Below are positions 18,434-26,700 of a stretch of DNA of 64,000 bases, piece by piece. Where the stretch lies: NCBI GenBank assembly GCA_001897435.1, contig MKSV01000007.1:372001-436000 (forward strand). The letters are read 5' to 3'. Position numbers and translations under genes: made by a program. The stretch is from Acidobacteriales bacterium 59-55. Lineage in GTDB: Bacteria; Acidobacteriota; Terriglobia; Terriglobales; Acidobacteriaceae. Numbering within the stretch: position 1 is the stretch's first letter; each line of letters begins with the position of its first letter. Under the pieces are notes generated by a model. The model searched no databases. It was given only the letters and a program-made list of their open reading frames with translations, and was not told where the DNA came from.

Positions 18434-19389
18434 AAAAGACCGATACCAAGAACAGGCCGAGTATCTATCAGACCGTTACCGACCGCATCCTCTCCAGCCT
18501 CAAGGCTGGCGTGATTCCGTGGGAAAAGCCGTGGAAGACCCCACGGTTTACAGGCGGGCCATTCCCGTGCAACTTCTCCACCGGCAAACCCTACCGGGGT
18601 ATCAATGTTCTCTTGCTGTGGTCGAGCGACTACAGCTCTCCGTTCTGGCTCACGTTCAAGCAGGCGCAGGACTTGAAAGGCCACGTCCGCAAGGGCGAAC
18701 GCGGTACGCCGATTGTCTTTTACAAGCAGCTTCCCGAACCTGCCGAGAGGGACGGCAAAGGGAACGAGGAAGACGAACGCGCCCCGTTTCTTCTCTGCCA
18801 TTACACCGTGTTCAACGTGGAGCAGTGCGACGGCCTCACGCTGCCCGAGATCGAGCAGCCCACGACCGCGCCGGAGATCGACGAAGACGAATTCTGCGAA
18901 GGCATTGTGACCGCATGGGAGAACCGCCCTGACTTACATCTGACCAGCCCCAGCGAATACCGAGCCTACTACCGGCCAAGCACGGACTCTGTACACATGC
19001 CCGCGCGGAGCCGCTTTGTGGATGCGCCCCACTACTACAGCACCCTCTTTCATGAGCTAGTCCACAGTACCGGCCACGAAAGCCGCCTCAACCGCACCTT
19101 TGGCGACAACTTCGGCGATGAGCTTTACAGCAAGGAAGAGTTGGTTGCGGAGATGGGCGCGGCCTTCCTTTGCGCCATCGCTGGCATTGCGAACGAACAC
19201 ACCGACCGTAACACCACCGCCTACATCCAGAACTGGATTTCCAAGCTGGAGGAAGATAACCGCCTTGTCATCCATGCCGCCGCCAATGCCCAACGCGCTG
19301 CCGATTGCATCCTTGGCGGTAGCTTCGAGGCGACGAGCCAGACAGTGGAGCGTACAGAAGAAGCAGAGTCTTTGGGGGTGGCAGCGTGA
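18430..19389 (+). CDS. ardC: ArdC-like antirestriction protein with zincin domain
   Basis: A 319-aa protein from the ATG at 18430, preceded by AAAGGAG; a longer frame from 18334 has no start signal. The N-terminal ~120 residues form the ArdC ssDNA-binding domain (IYQTVTDRILSSLKAGVIPW, NFSTGKPYRGIN). The C-terminal half is a zincin metallopeptidase-like domain with HELVHSTGH at 208-216 and a downstream SKEELVAEMGAAFL helix supplying the third ligand. ArdC proteins enter recipients with conjugating DNA and protect it against restriction. It heads an ardC-DUF6908-parB module, marking this stretch as acquired from a plasmid or integrative element. Confidence 0.9.
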   Translation: MKKTDTKNRPSIYQTVTDRILSSLKAGVIPWEKPWKTPRFTGGPFPCNFSTGKPYRGINVLLLWSSDYSSPFWLTFKQAQDLKGHVRKGERGTPIVFYKQLPEPAERDGKGNEEDERAPFLLCHYTVFNVEQCDGLTLPEIEQPTTAPEIDEDEFCEGIVTAWENRPDLHLTSPSEYRAYYRPSTDSVHMPARSRFVDAPHYYSTLFHELVHSTGHESRLNRTFGDNFGDELYSKEELVAEMGAAFLCAIAGIANEHTDRNTTAYIQNWISKLEEDNRLVIHAAANAQRAADCILGGSFEATSQTVERTEEAESLGVAA

Positions 19390-19799
19390 AGACCATCCTT
19401 GCCATTCTCGTGAAGGCCGGAGGTTGGCGTCCTGACCTCTACCTCAAGATCGAAAACCCGCCCTACATGGAACTCGTCATTGAGGCCGTGGACGAGTCCG
19501 GCCCTTGCGGTCTGCCTGCGCTGTCCGTCGCACACTACGGAGAACAGAACGGCGACCTGATGCGTGACCCGGAGATGTGCTTTGAGCTTGGCTTCGCCGG
19601 TGGCGCACACCTGAACCCATTCTATTGGCGCAATGACTATGTGGGCATCGAGCAGTGGAGCCGCTTCATTCAAGAGAGCAACTACTGCTTTCACACGCAG
19701 CTTCACGAGCAGCACACACAGTTTGCGAAGACGTGGGACAACAACCTGCGTGTACAGGGCTTCGCGGAAGTTTTCACGGACAAGTGCATTGTCGGCTAG
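19386..19799 (+). CDS. DUF6908-like small accessory protein
   Basis: A 137-aa protein from a GTG that overlaps the ardC stop (GTGA). It begins MKTILAILVKAGGWRP and contains CFELGF, FYWRNDYVGIEQWSRF and a C-terminal FAKTWDNNLRVQGF stretch. This arrangement matches the DUF6908 proteins that accompany ardC and parB genes on plasmids and integrative elements; the family number is from memory. Function unknown. Coupling to ardC suggests it is expressed early after transfer. Confidence 0.65.
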   Translation: MKTILAILVKAGGWRPDLYLKIENPPYMELVIEAVDESGPCGLPALSVAHYGEQNGDLMRDPEMCFELGFAGGAHLNPFYWRNDYVGIEQWSRFIQESNYCFHTQLHEQHTQFAKTWDNNLRVQGFAEVFTDKCIVG

Positions 19800-19879
19800 T
19801 CCGCTCCTCTTGGAGCGGACGCCCGAATTGTGCCGCTCCCCGCTATTCACCCCCAACCGCTCGAAAGGAGCACACCATC

Positions 19880-21484
19880 ATGCAGACCATAGCGATCACC
19901 CCCAACGCCGTTCCGCAGGAAGTCTCTCTCTCCCTCTTGATTGAGTCAGCCACCAATCCCCGCCAGCACTTCGAGGAAGACGACCTCAACGAATTGGCGG
20001 AAACCATTCGCAAGTCCGGCGTCTATCAGGCCATCCTCGCCCGTCCCAAGGATGACCGCTTGGAAATCGTGTTTGGCGCACGGCGTTATCGGGCCTCGCA
20101 ACTGGCAGGGAAGGAAACCATTCCCGTGCTTGTCCGTGAGATGAGCGATGTCGAAGTGCTGGAGGCACAGCTTGTCGAAAATCTCCAGCGTCGCGATGTA
20201 CACCCGATGGAGGAGGCCGAAGGCTATAAACGCCTCCTCGCGCTGGCCGAGCCAACGTATACCGTCGAGCAGATCGCCGCGAAGGTAGGCAAGACGCCCG
20301 GTTACATCGCTACGCGGTTGAAGCTGACTGACTTGTGCGATGACGTTGCCGCCGCGTTCTACCAGAACCACGTCGGCGTCGGTCATGCGCTCCTGCTGGC
20401 GAAACTGCCCGCAGAGATGCAGACCCTTGGACTGACTGCCTGCTTCAAAGAGGTGTACACCGGAGCAGGCGACAAGCCAGCTCCGATTCTTCTGCCTGTT
20501 CGCAATCTGCGTTTCTGGATTGAGACGAACGTGTTGCTTCTGTTGAAGGACGCACCCTTCGACAAGCGCAATGCCGACCTCGTTCCCGCTGCTGGGAGTT
20601 GCGTGGACTGCCCCAAGCGGACAGGACAGAACAAGCTCCTGTTTGCCGACCTGGGCAAGCAGGATGCCTGCACTGACCCCGGTTGCTATCAGGCGAAGGT
20701 ACAGGCGCACATCGCGGCTGCGGTCGCAGCGAAACCGCAGCTCGTACAAATCAGCACGTCGTACCGCGCACAAGCCGAAGACAGCACCATTCTGTCGCGC
20801 AACAAGTACGTTTGCATCCGCGAGGACAAGCCCAAGGACAAGGTGCAGGCCAAACAACCTGAGTTCAAGACCTGCAAAGACACCATTACCGCCATCATTG
20901 CGGACGGAGAAGGCCAAGGCACCATGCAGAAGGTCTGCACGAACCCCATCTGCCGGGTGCATCATCCCAAGGACGAAGAGCGGACACAGGACGAGGCCAG
21001 CCGTGCGAAGTGGAAGGCCGAGCAGGAGAAGCAGCGCCGCGAGGAGGCCATCGCCAATACCACCGGCCTCCGCGTGCTGTCTGCCATCGGCTCCGCTGTG
21101 CCGGTACGGTTGCTCAAGCGTGACCTGCTTTTCGTCGCAGAGCGGCTGATGTCTCTGATGGAAGAGAACCGCGTCGAGGCGTTGGCCCGGCAGCACGGCA
21201 TTCGCCAGAAGCGCGACGATGGAGGCATCAAGAAGACTCTGACCGCTTACCTTCGCCGTGCGGATGAAGGCACCCTCTCCCGGCTGTTGGTAGAAGCAAG
21301 CATTCTGCTGGCAGCTTCACGCGGCAACGCCACGACGATCCTCAAGGATGCCGCCGCTGTGTACAAGGTGGACACCGAAGCCATCGGCCTGGAGGTCAAG
21401 CAGGAATTCGCAGCCAAGGAAAAGGCGAAGAAAGAGACCAAGCCATCGGCTCCCGGAACGGTGAAGAGCCGCAAGGCAGCCTAA
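19880..21484 (+). CDS. ParB/RepB-like nuclease-fold DNA-binding protein
   Basis: A 534-aa protein from the ATG at 19880, preceded by GAAAGGAG; the frame is open upstream but overlaps the previous gene. The N-terminal ParB domain shows NPRQHFEEDDLNELAETIRK, then FGARRYRAS and the box II-like VENLQRRDVHPMEEAEGY; an HTH follows (YTVEQIAAKVGKTPGYIATR). The middle holds a cysteine cluster (CVDCPKR, then CTDPGCYQ) and a second (CTNPICRVHHP). The C-terminal ~120 residues are Lys/Glu/Ala-rich. Such ParB relatives travel on plasmids and integrative elements with ardC; no parA partner is seen here, so a role in regulation or DNA handling is as likely as partition. A strong terminator follows directly. 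Confidence 0.82.
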   Translation: MQTIAITPNAVPQEVSLSLLIESATNPRQHFEEDDLNELAETIRKSGVYQAILARPKDDRLEIVFGARRYRASQLAGKETIPVLVREMSDVEVLEAQLVENLQRRDVHPMEEAEGYKRLLALAEPTYTVEQIAAKVGKTPGYIATRLKLTDLCDDVAAAFYQNHVGVGHALLLAKLPAEMQTLGLTACFKEVYTGAGDKPAPILLPVRNLRFWIETNVLLLLKDAPFDKRNADLVPAAGSCVDCPKRTGQNKLLFADLGKQDACTDPGCYQAKVQAHIAAAVAAKPQLVQISTSYRAQAEDSTILSRNKYVCIREDKPKDKVQAKQPEFKTCKDTITAIIADGEGQGTMQKVCTNPICRVHHPKDEERTQDEASRAKWKAEQEKQRREEAIANTTGLRVLSAIGSAVPVRLLKRDLLFVAERLMSLMEENRVEALARQHGIRQKRDDGGIKKTLTAYLRRADEGTLSRLLVEASILLAASRGNATTILKDAAAVYKVDTEAIGLEVKQEFAAKEKAKKETKPSAPGTVKSRKAA

Positions 21485-21486
21485 CC

Positions 21487-21518
21487 AATTTGGGGAGCCG
21501 TGAGGCTCCCCAAATTTT
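21487..21518 (+). terminator. Rho-independent terminator after parB-like gene
   Basis: A perfect 13-bp stem, AATTTGGGGAGCC (21487-21499) pairing with GGCTCCCCAAATT (21504-21516), loop GTGA, ending in TTTT. It starts 3 bp after the parB-like stop codon and closes the ardC module. Confidence 0.9.
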
Positions 21519-21709
21519 GCTGTTATCGCGGCTCCGCGCCGGGCGGCAGGACGACGTTCCGAGGCTGTTACGAAACTCCTCAAAGGTGCGGTATAGCGTC
21601 CATGCAATAGGCGTAGAGGCCGGCGAGATGAAAACTCATCCCGGTTTGTATCAGCGGCGCGCCGGTGTCGTCACCACCTCCGGCTCCATTCGGGTGGACC
21701 ACTAAGCCG

Positions 21710-22186
21710 TCAGGAGGCCTTTTTCTTCTTCTTCGCCGCCCCGACGAACGGTTTCTTGGCGGCCTGAGCCATCCACGAAATCACCTGGTCTTCGTCGAGC
21801 TCGTCCATGGCAGTCAATTCGACGCCGCGGGTGGCTTTGCCCATTCCGATCGGCGTCACCGGAGGTTCTGGTTGCAGTTCGTTCCCTCGGATAAACATCA
21901 GCTTCAGATGACCGACAAAGGCGCCGGAAGAGAAGCACCACCCATCGGGTACGCCATAGTAAGCCATTCCCCATTTCACAGCGCGTTTGAGGTCCGGCAG
22001 TGCCTTGGTGGCCAAGGCATCGACACGTTTGGCGATGCTCTTCTGCGGTTCGGGAAGGCTCTCGATATAAGCAAATACCGGCTTGTCGCCTTCGGCCGCT
22101 TTCGCGGGACTCGCCTTGCCGGTCATCGCGACCAGAAGCCCGGCACTTTTTGCCTGCGGCGTTCTCGTGTTCTTTTTTTCTGTCAT
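21710..22186 (-). CDS. DUF1801 (YdhG-like) protein
   Basis: A 158-aa protein with the DUF1801 pattern: VFAYIESLPEPQKSIAKRVDAL, then KRAVKWGMAYYGVPDGWCF and FVGHLKLMFIRGNEL. The family is small, soluble and poorly characterised. A Lys-rich tail (AAKKKKKAS) ends the protein. It stands alone on the - strand, with an SDR fragment starting just beyond its 5' end. Confidence 0.8.
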   Translation of the reverse strand: MTEKKNTRTPQAKSAGLLVAMTGKASPAKAAEGDKPVFAYIESLPEPQKSIAKRVDALATKALPDLKRAVKWGMAYYGVPDGWCFSSGAFVGHLKLMFIRGNELQPEPPVTPIGMGKATRGVELTAMDELDEDQVISWMAQAAKKPFVGAAKKKKKAS

Positions 22187-22213
22187 GGCTCGACCAATCT
22201 AATTCGTGATGCG

Positions 22214-22354
22214 GCAATCGAAGCCCCAATCTTTGGGAAGCTCGGTTTGCCAGCGGAGGTGATCCAGGGTTTCGCCGCTGACATGACGCAGCGGAATCCG
22301 TTGAAGCGGATCGGACACGTGGACGAAATTGCGAAGGCTGCACTATCCGGTTGA
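22214..22354 (+). pseudogene. C-terminal remnant of an SDR oxidoreductase
   Basis: Translation in one + frame gives EAPIFGKLGLPAEVIQ, then GFAADMTQRNPLKRIGHVDE and IAKAAL before a stop. This is the substrate-loop to C-terminal part of a short-chain dehydrogenase (normally ...TPIFGKLGLPAE...RIGHVDEIAKAALFL). The catalytic domain is absent and the end is cut just before FLASDDS would be expected. A decayed fragment wedged between two intact - strand genes. Confidence 0.75.
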
Positions 22355-22627
22355 ACCGGGGATGTCGAAATGAGCGGGAACGCCGAGCCGCTCCAGATCC
22401 TCGAACGGGGTGTCAGAGTAGATTAAGAATTGATCCTCTCCGAAAGGCTCTACATGGAAAGTTTCGAGCGTGACGCCTTCGACCCTTGTTCCCTCATTTA
22501 GGTGGTCGCAGAAGAACTCAACCGTGGCCGTGCCTTCGAACCTCCAGGCCTCTTCCCGGTTCCGGCAGAACCAGAACGTGGTCGGGTTGATCCGTGGCTC
22601 GCACTTGCACACATACGACCTGGACAT
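22343..22627 (-). CDS. Small hypothetical protein
   Basis: A 94-aa protein with a good start: GGGAGG six bases upstream of the ATG at 22627. Contains CKCEP, a Trp/Phe-rich core (TTFWFCRNREEAWRFEGTA) and an acidic C-terminal half. No family recognised. Its 5' end is 13 bp from the divergent tRNA promoter. Confidence 0.55.
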   Translation of the reverse strand: MSRSYVCKCEPRINPTTFWFCRNREEAWRFEGTATVEFFCDHLNEGTRVEGVTLETFHVEPFGEDQFLIYSDTPFEDLERLGVPAHFDIPGSTG

Positions 22628-22640
22628 ACAGGCCTCCCCA

Positions 22641-22669
22641 TTGACAATACGGTAACTCTATGGTACCAT
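22641..22669 (+). promoter_or_regulatory. Sigma-70-type promoter of the tRNA-like gene
   Basis: TTGACA (22641-22646), a 17-bp spacer, then TACCAT (22664-22669), a 4/6 match to the -10 consensus. Transcription should start near 22676, a few bases before the mature 5' end at 22680. Confidence 0.7.
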
Positions 22670-22679
22670 TGTTCTTAGT

Positions 22680-22774
22680 GGGCTTGTAGTTCAGCGGGAG
22701 AACGACGGTCTGTATCAAATCCGCAGGCCAAAAAAAACCGTGCGGCGTGGGTTCGAATCCCATCAAGTCCACCA
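22680..22774 (+). tRNA. tRNA-shaped gene with a 27-nt anticodon loop
   Basis: A full cloverleaf can be drawn. Acceptor stem GGGCTTG (22680-22686) pairs with CAAGTCC (22764-22770), discriminator A and encoded CCA to 22774. D arm GTTC-AGCGGGA-GAAC (22689-22703). Anticodon stem ACGGT (22705-22709) pairs with ACCGT (22737-22741). Variable loop GCGGC. T arm GTGGG-TTCGAAT-CCCAT (22747-22763). All stems are complete, but the anticodon loop is 27 nt (22710-22736) instead of 7. It starts CTGTA and ends in a run of A. Removing 20 nt would leave a normal 75-nt tRNA; if the excess lies after CTGTA the anticodon would be GTA, but this cannot be decided. An inner hairpin, GGTCTG with CAGGCC, competes with the anticodon stem. 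Flanking promoter and terminator argue that it is expressed. Confidence 0.65.
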
Positions 22775-22794
22775 AGAAGTTTAAAGCCTGCGGT

Positions 22795-22824
22795 GCGAAA
22801 GCCCTCCTAACGGAGGGCTTTCGC
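22795..22824 (+). terminator. Hairpin terminator after the tRNA-like gene
   Basis: A perfect 13-bp stem GCGAAAGCCCTCC (22795-22807) with GGAGGGCTTTCGC (22812-22824), loop TAAC, followed by TGTATTT. It lies 20 bp beyond the CCA end. Confidence 0.8.
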
Positions 22825-22860
22825 TGTATTTGGGGTAAGGCGCAGAGTATAGGAGGCGTG

Positions 22861-23211
22861 ATGGTAACTGAAGTGATGTGCGTAGCACCAGGCTGTAGGC
22901 TGCAAAATCAAGAAATCCCTACGACGGTGTTGTACTTCGCAAAGGTCGCTCCGCTTGACGGCCCTTACGAATGTCCGGAGTGCCACAGGCAGATGAAGGT
23001 CGTCGCCCGCGTTCTCGCAAGCTATAAGTCGGGTGCAGGTGCTAAGCCCGGCCCACGCCGCACGACTACGGCATCGTCGAAGCCAGTAGGCAAGAAGCCG
23101 CAGAAGAAGTTTTCTATCAAAGTCTCCAATCCGATGCTCGGCCAGCGCAAATTGTCCAAGAAGGCAGCACCGAAGGAGCCAGGGCCACGCAAGCTCGGAC
23201 CCGACAAATAA
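22861..23211 (+). CDS. Small zinc-ribbon-like protein with basic tail
   Basis: A 116-aa protein from the ATG at 22861, preceded by AGGAGG at 22851-22856. The N-terminal half has two Cys pairs or singles, CVAPGC and CPECHRQ, that could bind zinc. The C-terminal ~65 residues are rich in Lys, Pro and Arg (KPGPRRTTT, GKKPQKKF, KKAAPKEPGPRKLGP), suggesting nucleic-acid contact. No family recognised. Being directly behind the tRNA-like gene is notable but a link is speculative. Confidence 0.6.
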   Translation: MVTEVMCVAPGCRLQNQEIPTTVLYFAKVAPLDGPYECPECHRQMKVVARVLASYKSGAGAKPGPRRTTTASSKPVGKKPQKKFSIKVSNPMLGQRKLSKKAAPKEPGPRKLGPDK

Positions 23212-23212
23212 G

Positions 23213-23635
23213 CTACGGTCTTTTCGTTGCGGTACGGACTATCTCGTCCCGCAGTTCCTTGTACGCATTCCCGAGCTTCTTTGCGTCCATGGTCTGAGAG
23301 TGATACTGCACCGCCGCGCTCCATCGGTTCTCGATATTGAGCGCTTGCACGTCAGGGGCGATGAATATCCGATCGCGGATCACCCGGAAGCTGTTCGATT
23401 GGGCCTCGACGATCGTTCGCTCTTCCTCGCCCGAAAGCGCTCTCGCAGGATAGATCTTGAGCGACACTCGGAGAGATTCGGCGAGCGCTGTCAGGAGTTC
23501 ATGCCATTCCTCATTTCGTTTGTCGCGCAACCATTGCTCACGTTGCCAGGAGCGCGTGAGAAAGTGTCCGAGGAGGATGCCTACTATCGGGCCGACCGCC
23601 GCCCATATCCCTAATGCAATCGTCAGCCTTTGCAT
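23213..23635 (-). CDS. Membrane-anchored hypothetical protein
   Basis: A 140-aa protein with one N-terminal transmembrane segment (IALGIWAAVGPIVGILLGHF) and a cytoplasmic, charged helical remainder (WQREQWLRDKRNEEWHELL). Such single-span, coiled-coil-like proteins are common and uncharacterised. It converges with the small zinc-ribbon gene. Confidence 0.6.
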   Translation of the reverse strand: MQRLTIALGIWAAVGPIVGILLGHFLTRSWQREQWLRDKRNEEWHELLTALAESLRVSLKIYPARALSGEEERTIVEAQSNSFRVIRDRIFIAPDVQALNIENRWSAAVQYHSQTMDAKKLGNAYKELRDEIVRTATKRP

Positions 23636-23771
23636 GGCCGCTCCCTGTGGATTGACACTTTTCCAAGCAATTGTATGCTGAAGGTATTCCCCCTACGGCA
23701 CTTTCCACTTCATCTAATGCCAGCTAAGGCGAACCGGAATAGAATGGTTTCTTCCGGTTGGTCCCCTCCCT

Positions 23772-26700
23772 ATGTTCCAAGTAACGGCTCGCGACGTTTT
23801 ATCTCTGACCGATGAGGATCTCCGCACGGCAATCGCTTTGACCGCCGAAGCTGAAGCACGTCGATATGGCTTTGCGAGCACGTCCATTACATGGAGCGGC
23901 GACCAACGCGCTAACGATGGCGGCGTTGATGTTCAAGCCAAGTTATCCTCTGCCCCGACTCTAGGCATGACCATCCCGCGAAGTTTTACCGCATTCCAGG
24001 CAAAAGCTGAGAAGATGCCTGTTTCGAAGATCACTAAGGAGATGCGACCCAAAGGGATCGTGCGTGCGATTTTCAAAGAGCTGGCCGATGCGCGCGGGGC
24101 CTACGTAATCATCAGTTCCAAGGAGAGCCTGAGCAAAACAGCTCTGGCGGAGCGCGTGAAAGCGATGCGCGCAGCCGTGCACGATGTGCCTGGTCAGCGG
24201 GATCTTCATCTCGACTTTTTTGATAGCGGAGCTCTTGCTACATGGATTCGAGGTTATGCAGGTCCGAGTGTGTGGGTTCTCGAGAAGGTCGGGCGACGTC
24301 TTAGCAATTGGAAACCGTTTGCAGCATGGGCTTACGCGAAAGAAGGAGTCGAGGCTCCTTACCTCATAGATGAGCAAGTTCGCGTCCACGTTCCCGATAC
24401 TAATCCGGAAACTGACTTCGACGCCCTCGTTGCGCTGGAGAAGATTCGGGCACGACTCGCCGAAGATAAGGCCTCTGTGCGAATCGTCGGGCTCTCTGGT
24501 GTAGGCAAGACCCGCTTCGCGCAGGCACTGTTCGATGCCAGAGTCGGCAGCAATGCTCTGGACCATACACTCGCTGTCTATACCGATGTTGGCCATGACC
24601 CCGATCCAGAACCCAACTCGTTGATCTCCGACCTGATCATCGCTGGAACGCGGGCCATCGTTATCGTCGACAACTGTCGGCCTGCAGTTCACAGAAAACT
24701 CTCGGCCACTGTTGCGGACCGTGCGAGCAAGGTTAGCTTGGTCACGATCGAGTATGACGTGCGTGACGATGAATTTGAAGACACCGACGTCTTCGAATTG
24801 AACGCTGCGTCCGAGTCTCTCGTTGAACAGCTGCTTGCGCAGCGCTTTCCAGCTCTGTCTCATTCGGATATTCATACGATTGCGAAGATGGCTGGCGGGA
24901 ATCTCCGTATCGCTATCGTCATCGCTTCAAGTGGCGGGCGATCGGGGTCATTCGCTTCGCTGAAGAGCGACGAACTAATGGATCGGCTCTTTTACCAGAA
25001 GAATGAGGTAGACCCGGATTTACGGCGTGCCGGTCACGTCCTTTCGCTACCGTATTCGTTCAGCGTCGAAAATCCGGAGTTGGAAAATAGCGAACTTGCG
25101 TTTCTCGCCGAGCTTGCCGAAACGAGCGTTTCGCGTCTCTACGAGCACGCCCGCATTCTACGAGACAGAGACTTGATTCAGCAGCGCGGTATGTTTCGGG
25201 CTTTACTCCCTCCAGGAATTTCTAATCGCTTGGCGCAAGTAGGCCTAGAACGCATTCCAGCAGAACGAGCCCGCGACTGGCTGGCAAGGATCCCCTTTCG
25301 TTTGCTGAAGAGCGTTGCTCACAGACTCAGCTTCTTGGACGGAATACCTGAAGCTGAGCAGATTGCCGACGAGTGGTTGTCGCCGGGGGGGCTTGTAGGA
25401 TCTCCAGACCAACTGACGGAGGACCTTCAGCAAATCTTTCTCTACGTCGCCCCCCTGCGTCCGGCTTTGGCGTCAGAATGCTTGGAGCGCGCCTTTATGA
25501 ATATGGACGATGCACAGACGGCGAGGTTGTGCGCACCCTACATAGATTTCCTACAGTGGCTCGCTCACGATGCCAGGGTCTTTGGTCCCTGCGTAACCCT
25601 CTTAATCCGAGTTCGGGCAGGTACGGAGCGCAAGTCGGATTCGAAATTACTTCACGATCAGTTCTTCCATTTATTCCAGGCCTACTTATCAGGAACGCAT
25701 GCGACAGTAGAGCAGCGCATCGCGATCCTCGAATCTCTCCTGCTTCAACCAAGTCGCTCGGCGCGATTTGCCATAGGCATTGCGGGACTGAAGTCTCTAC
25801 TGAAGTCACGCGACTTTACGGGCAGCGACTGGCGTTTCGGAACGTCGTCACGAGATTACGGGTTATGGCCACAGGGTGAGGGGTTTCGGCACTGGTTTCG
25901 AATGACGCTTGCGTTTTGCGAACGTCTTGACAGACGCGGCGGCGAGCTGGGCGTACAGGTGCGTGCGGCCGTTGCCGAAGAACTACGGGATCTCTGGCTC
26001 TGTGAGGCCGTGTACCCCGAGCTTCAATCGCTAGCAAAGAGCTTTTCGAAGCGACGCTTCTGGCCGGAAGGCTGGATCGCAGCAAATTCGATCGGACGAT
26101 GGAGAGGAGACGAACTCACAAAGAGTTCTCAAGCCGCACTCCCGCGTCTCGTATCCGCACTGCGACCCAACACTTTGGAAGATCGCGCTCTTACGTTCGC
26201 GCAGCGGAAGATGCAAACCCTGTATTTCGAGATGCAGGACTACGAGGAAGACTACACGGCCGTTGAACGGCGAGTCTCTGACGAGGGGGTAAAGCTTGGC
26301 GGCGAACTCGCGTCAGACCTCGAAACACTTCGCGCCGTGCTGCCAGCTTTATTGAATCGGGAAATGTTCGTCCCGGTTCATTCGCTAGCAGCCGGTCTCG
26401 CAGGAAAGCTGCGAAACCCGGCCAGCGTTTGGGCGTTGTTGCATTGTTCCTATCTCGAGCTTAGTGAAGATGAACGGAAGCCGGAGTTGTTGGCTGTCTT
26501 CTTATCGTCTCTACAAAAGAAAAGAGCAACGTTTGTCGAGACAGCTTTGGAGAAGCTGTCTCACGACCCTGAATTTGCGCCTGACTTCCCACGTATCCAG
26601 TGCGCCGTCATTCCGGGACCGAAGGGCGTTGCGCGCCTTATTCAATCGATGAAGTCCGACACGGTGGCCTCATCCAGCTATGAGGCCATCGCGAACGTTA

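Noticed and set aside
19946..21196. 416-aa open frame antisense to the parB-like gene
   Set aside because: Composition is a mirror of the high-GC coding strand; the + strand shows clear ParB motifs and the antisense frame has no family pattern or ribosome-binding site.
22752..22774. Direct repeat of the tRNA 3' end as an att site
   Set aside because: I looked for a second copy of the T arm/CCA end elsewhere in the window and found none, so no element boundaries can be drawn.
22747..22860. Extended start of the small zinc-ribbon gene into the tRNA-like gene
   Set aside because: AGGAGG at 22851 fixes the start at 22861, and the upstream part is the T arm and terminator.
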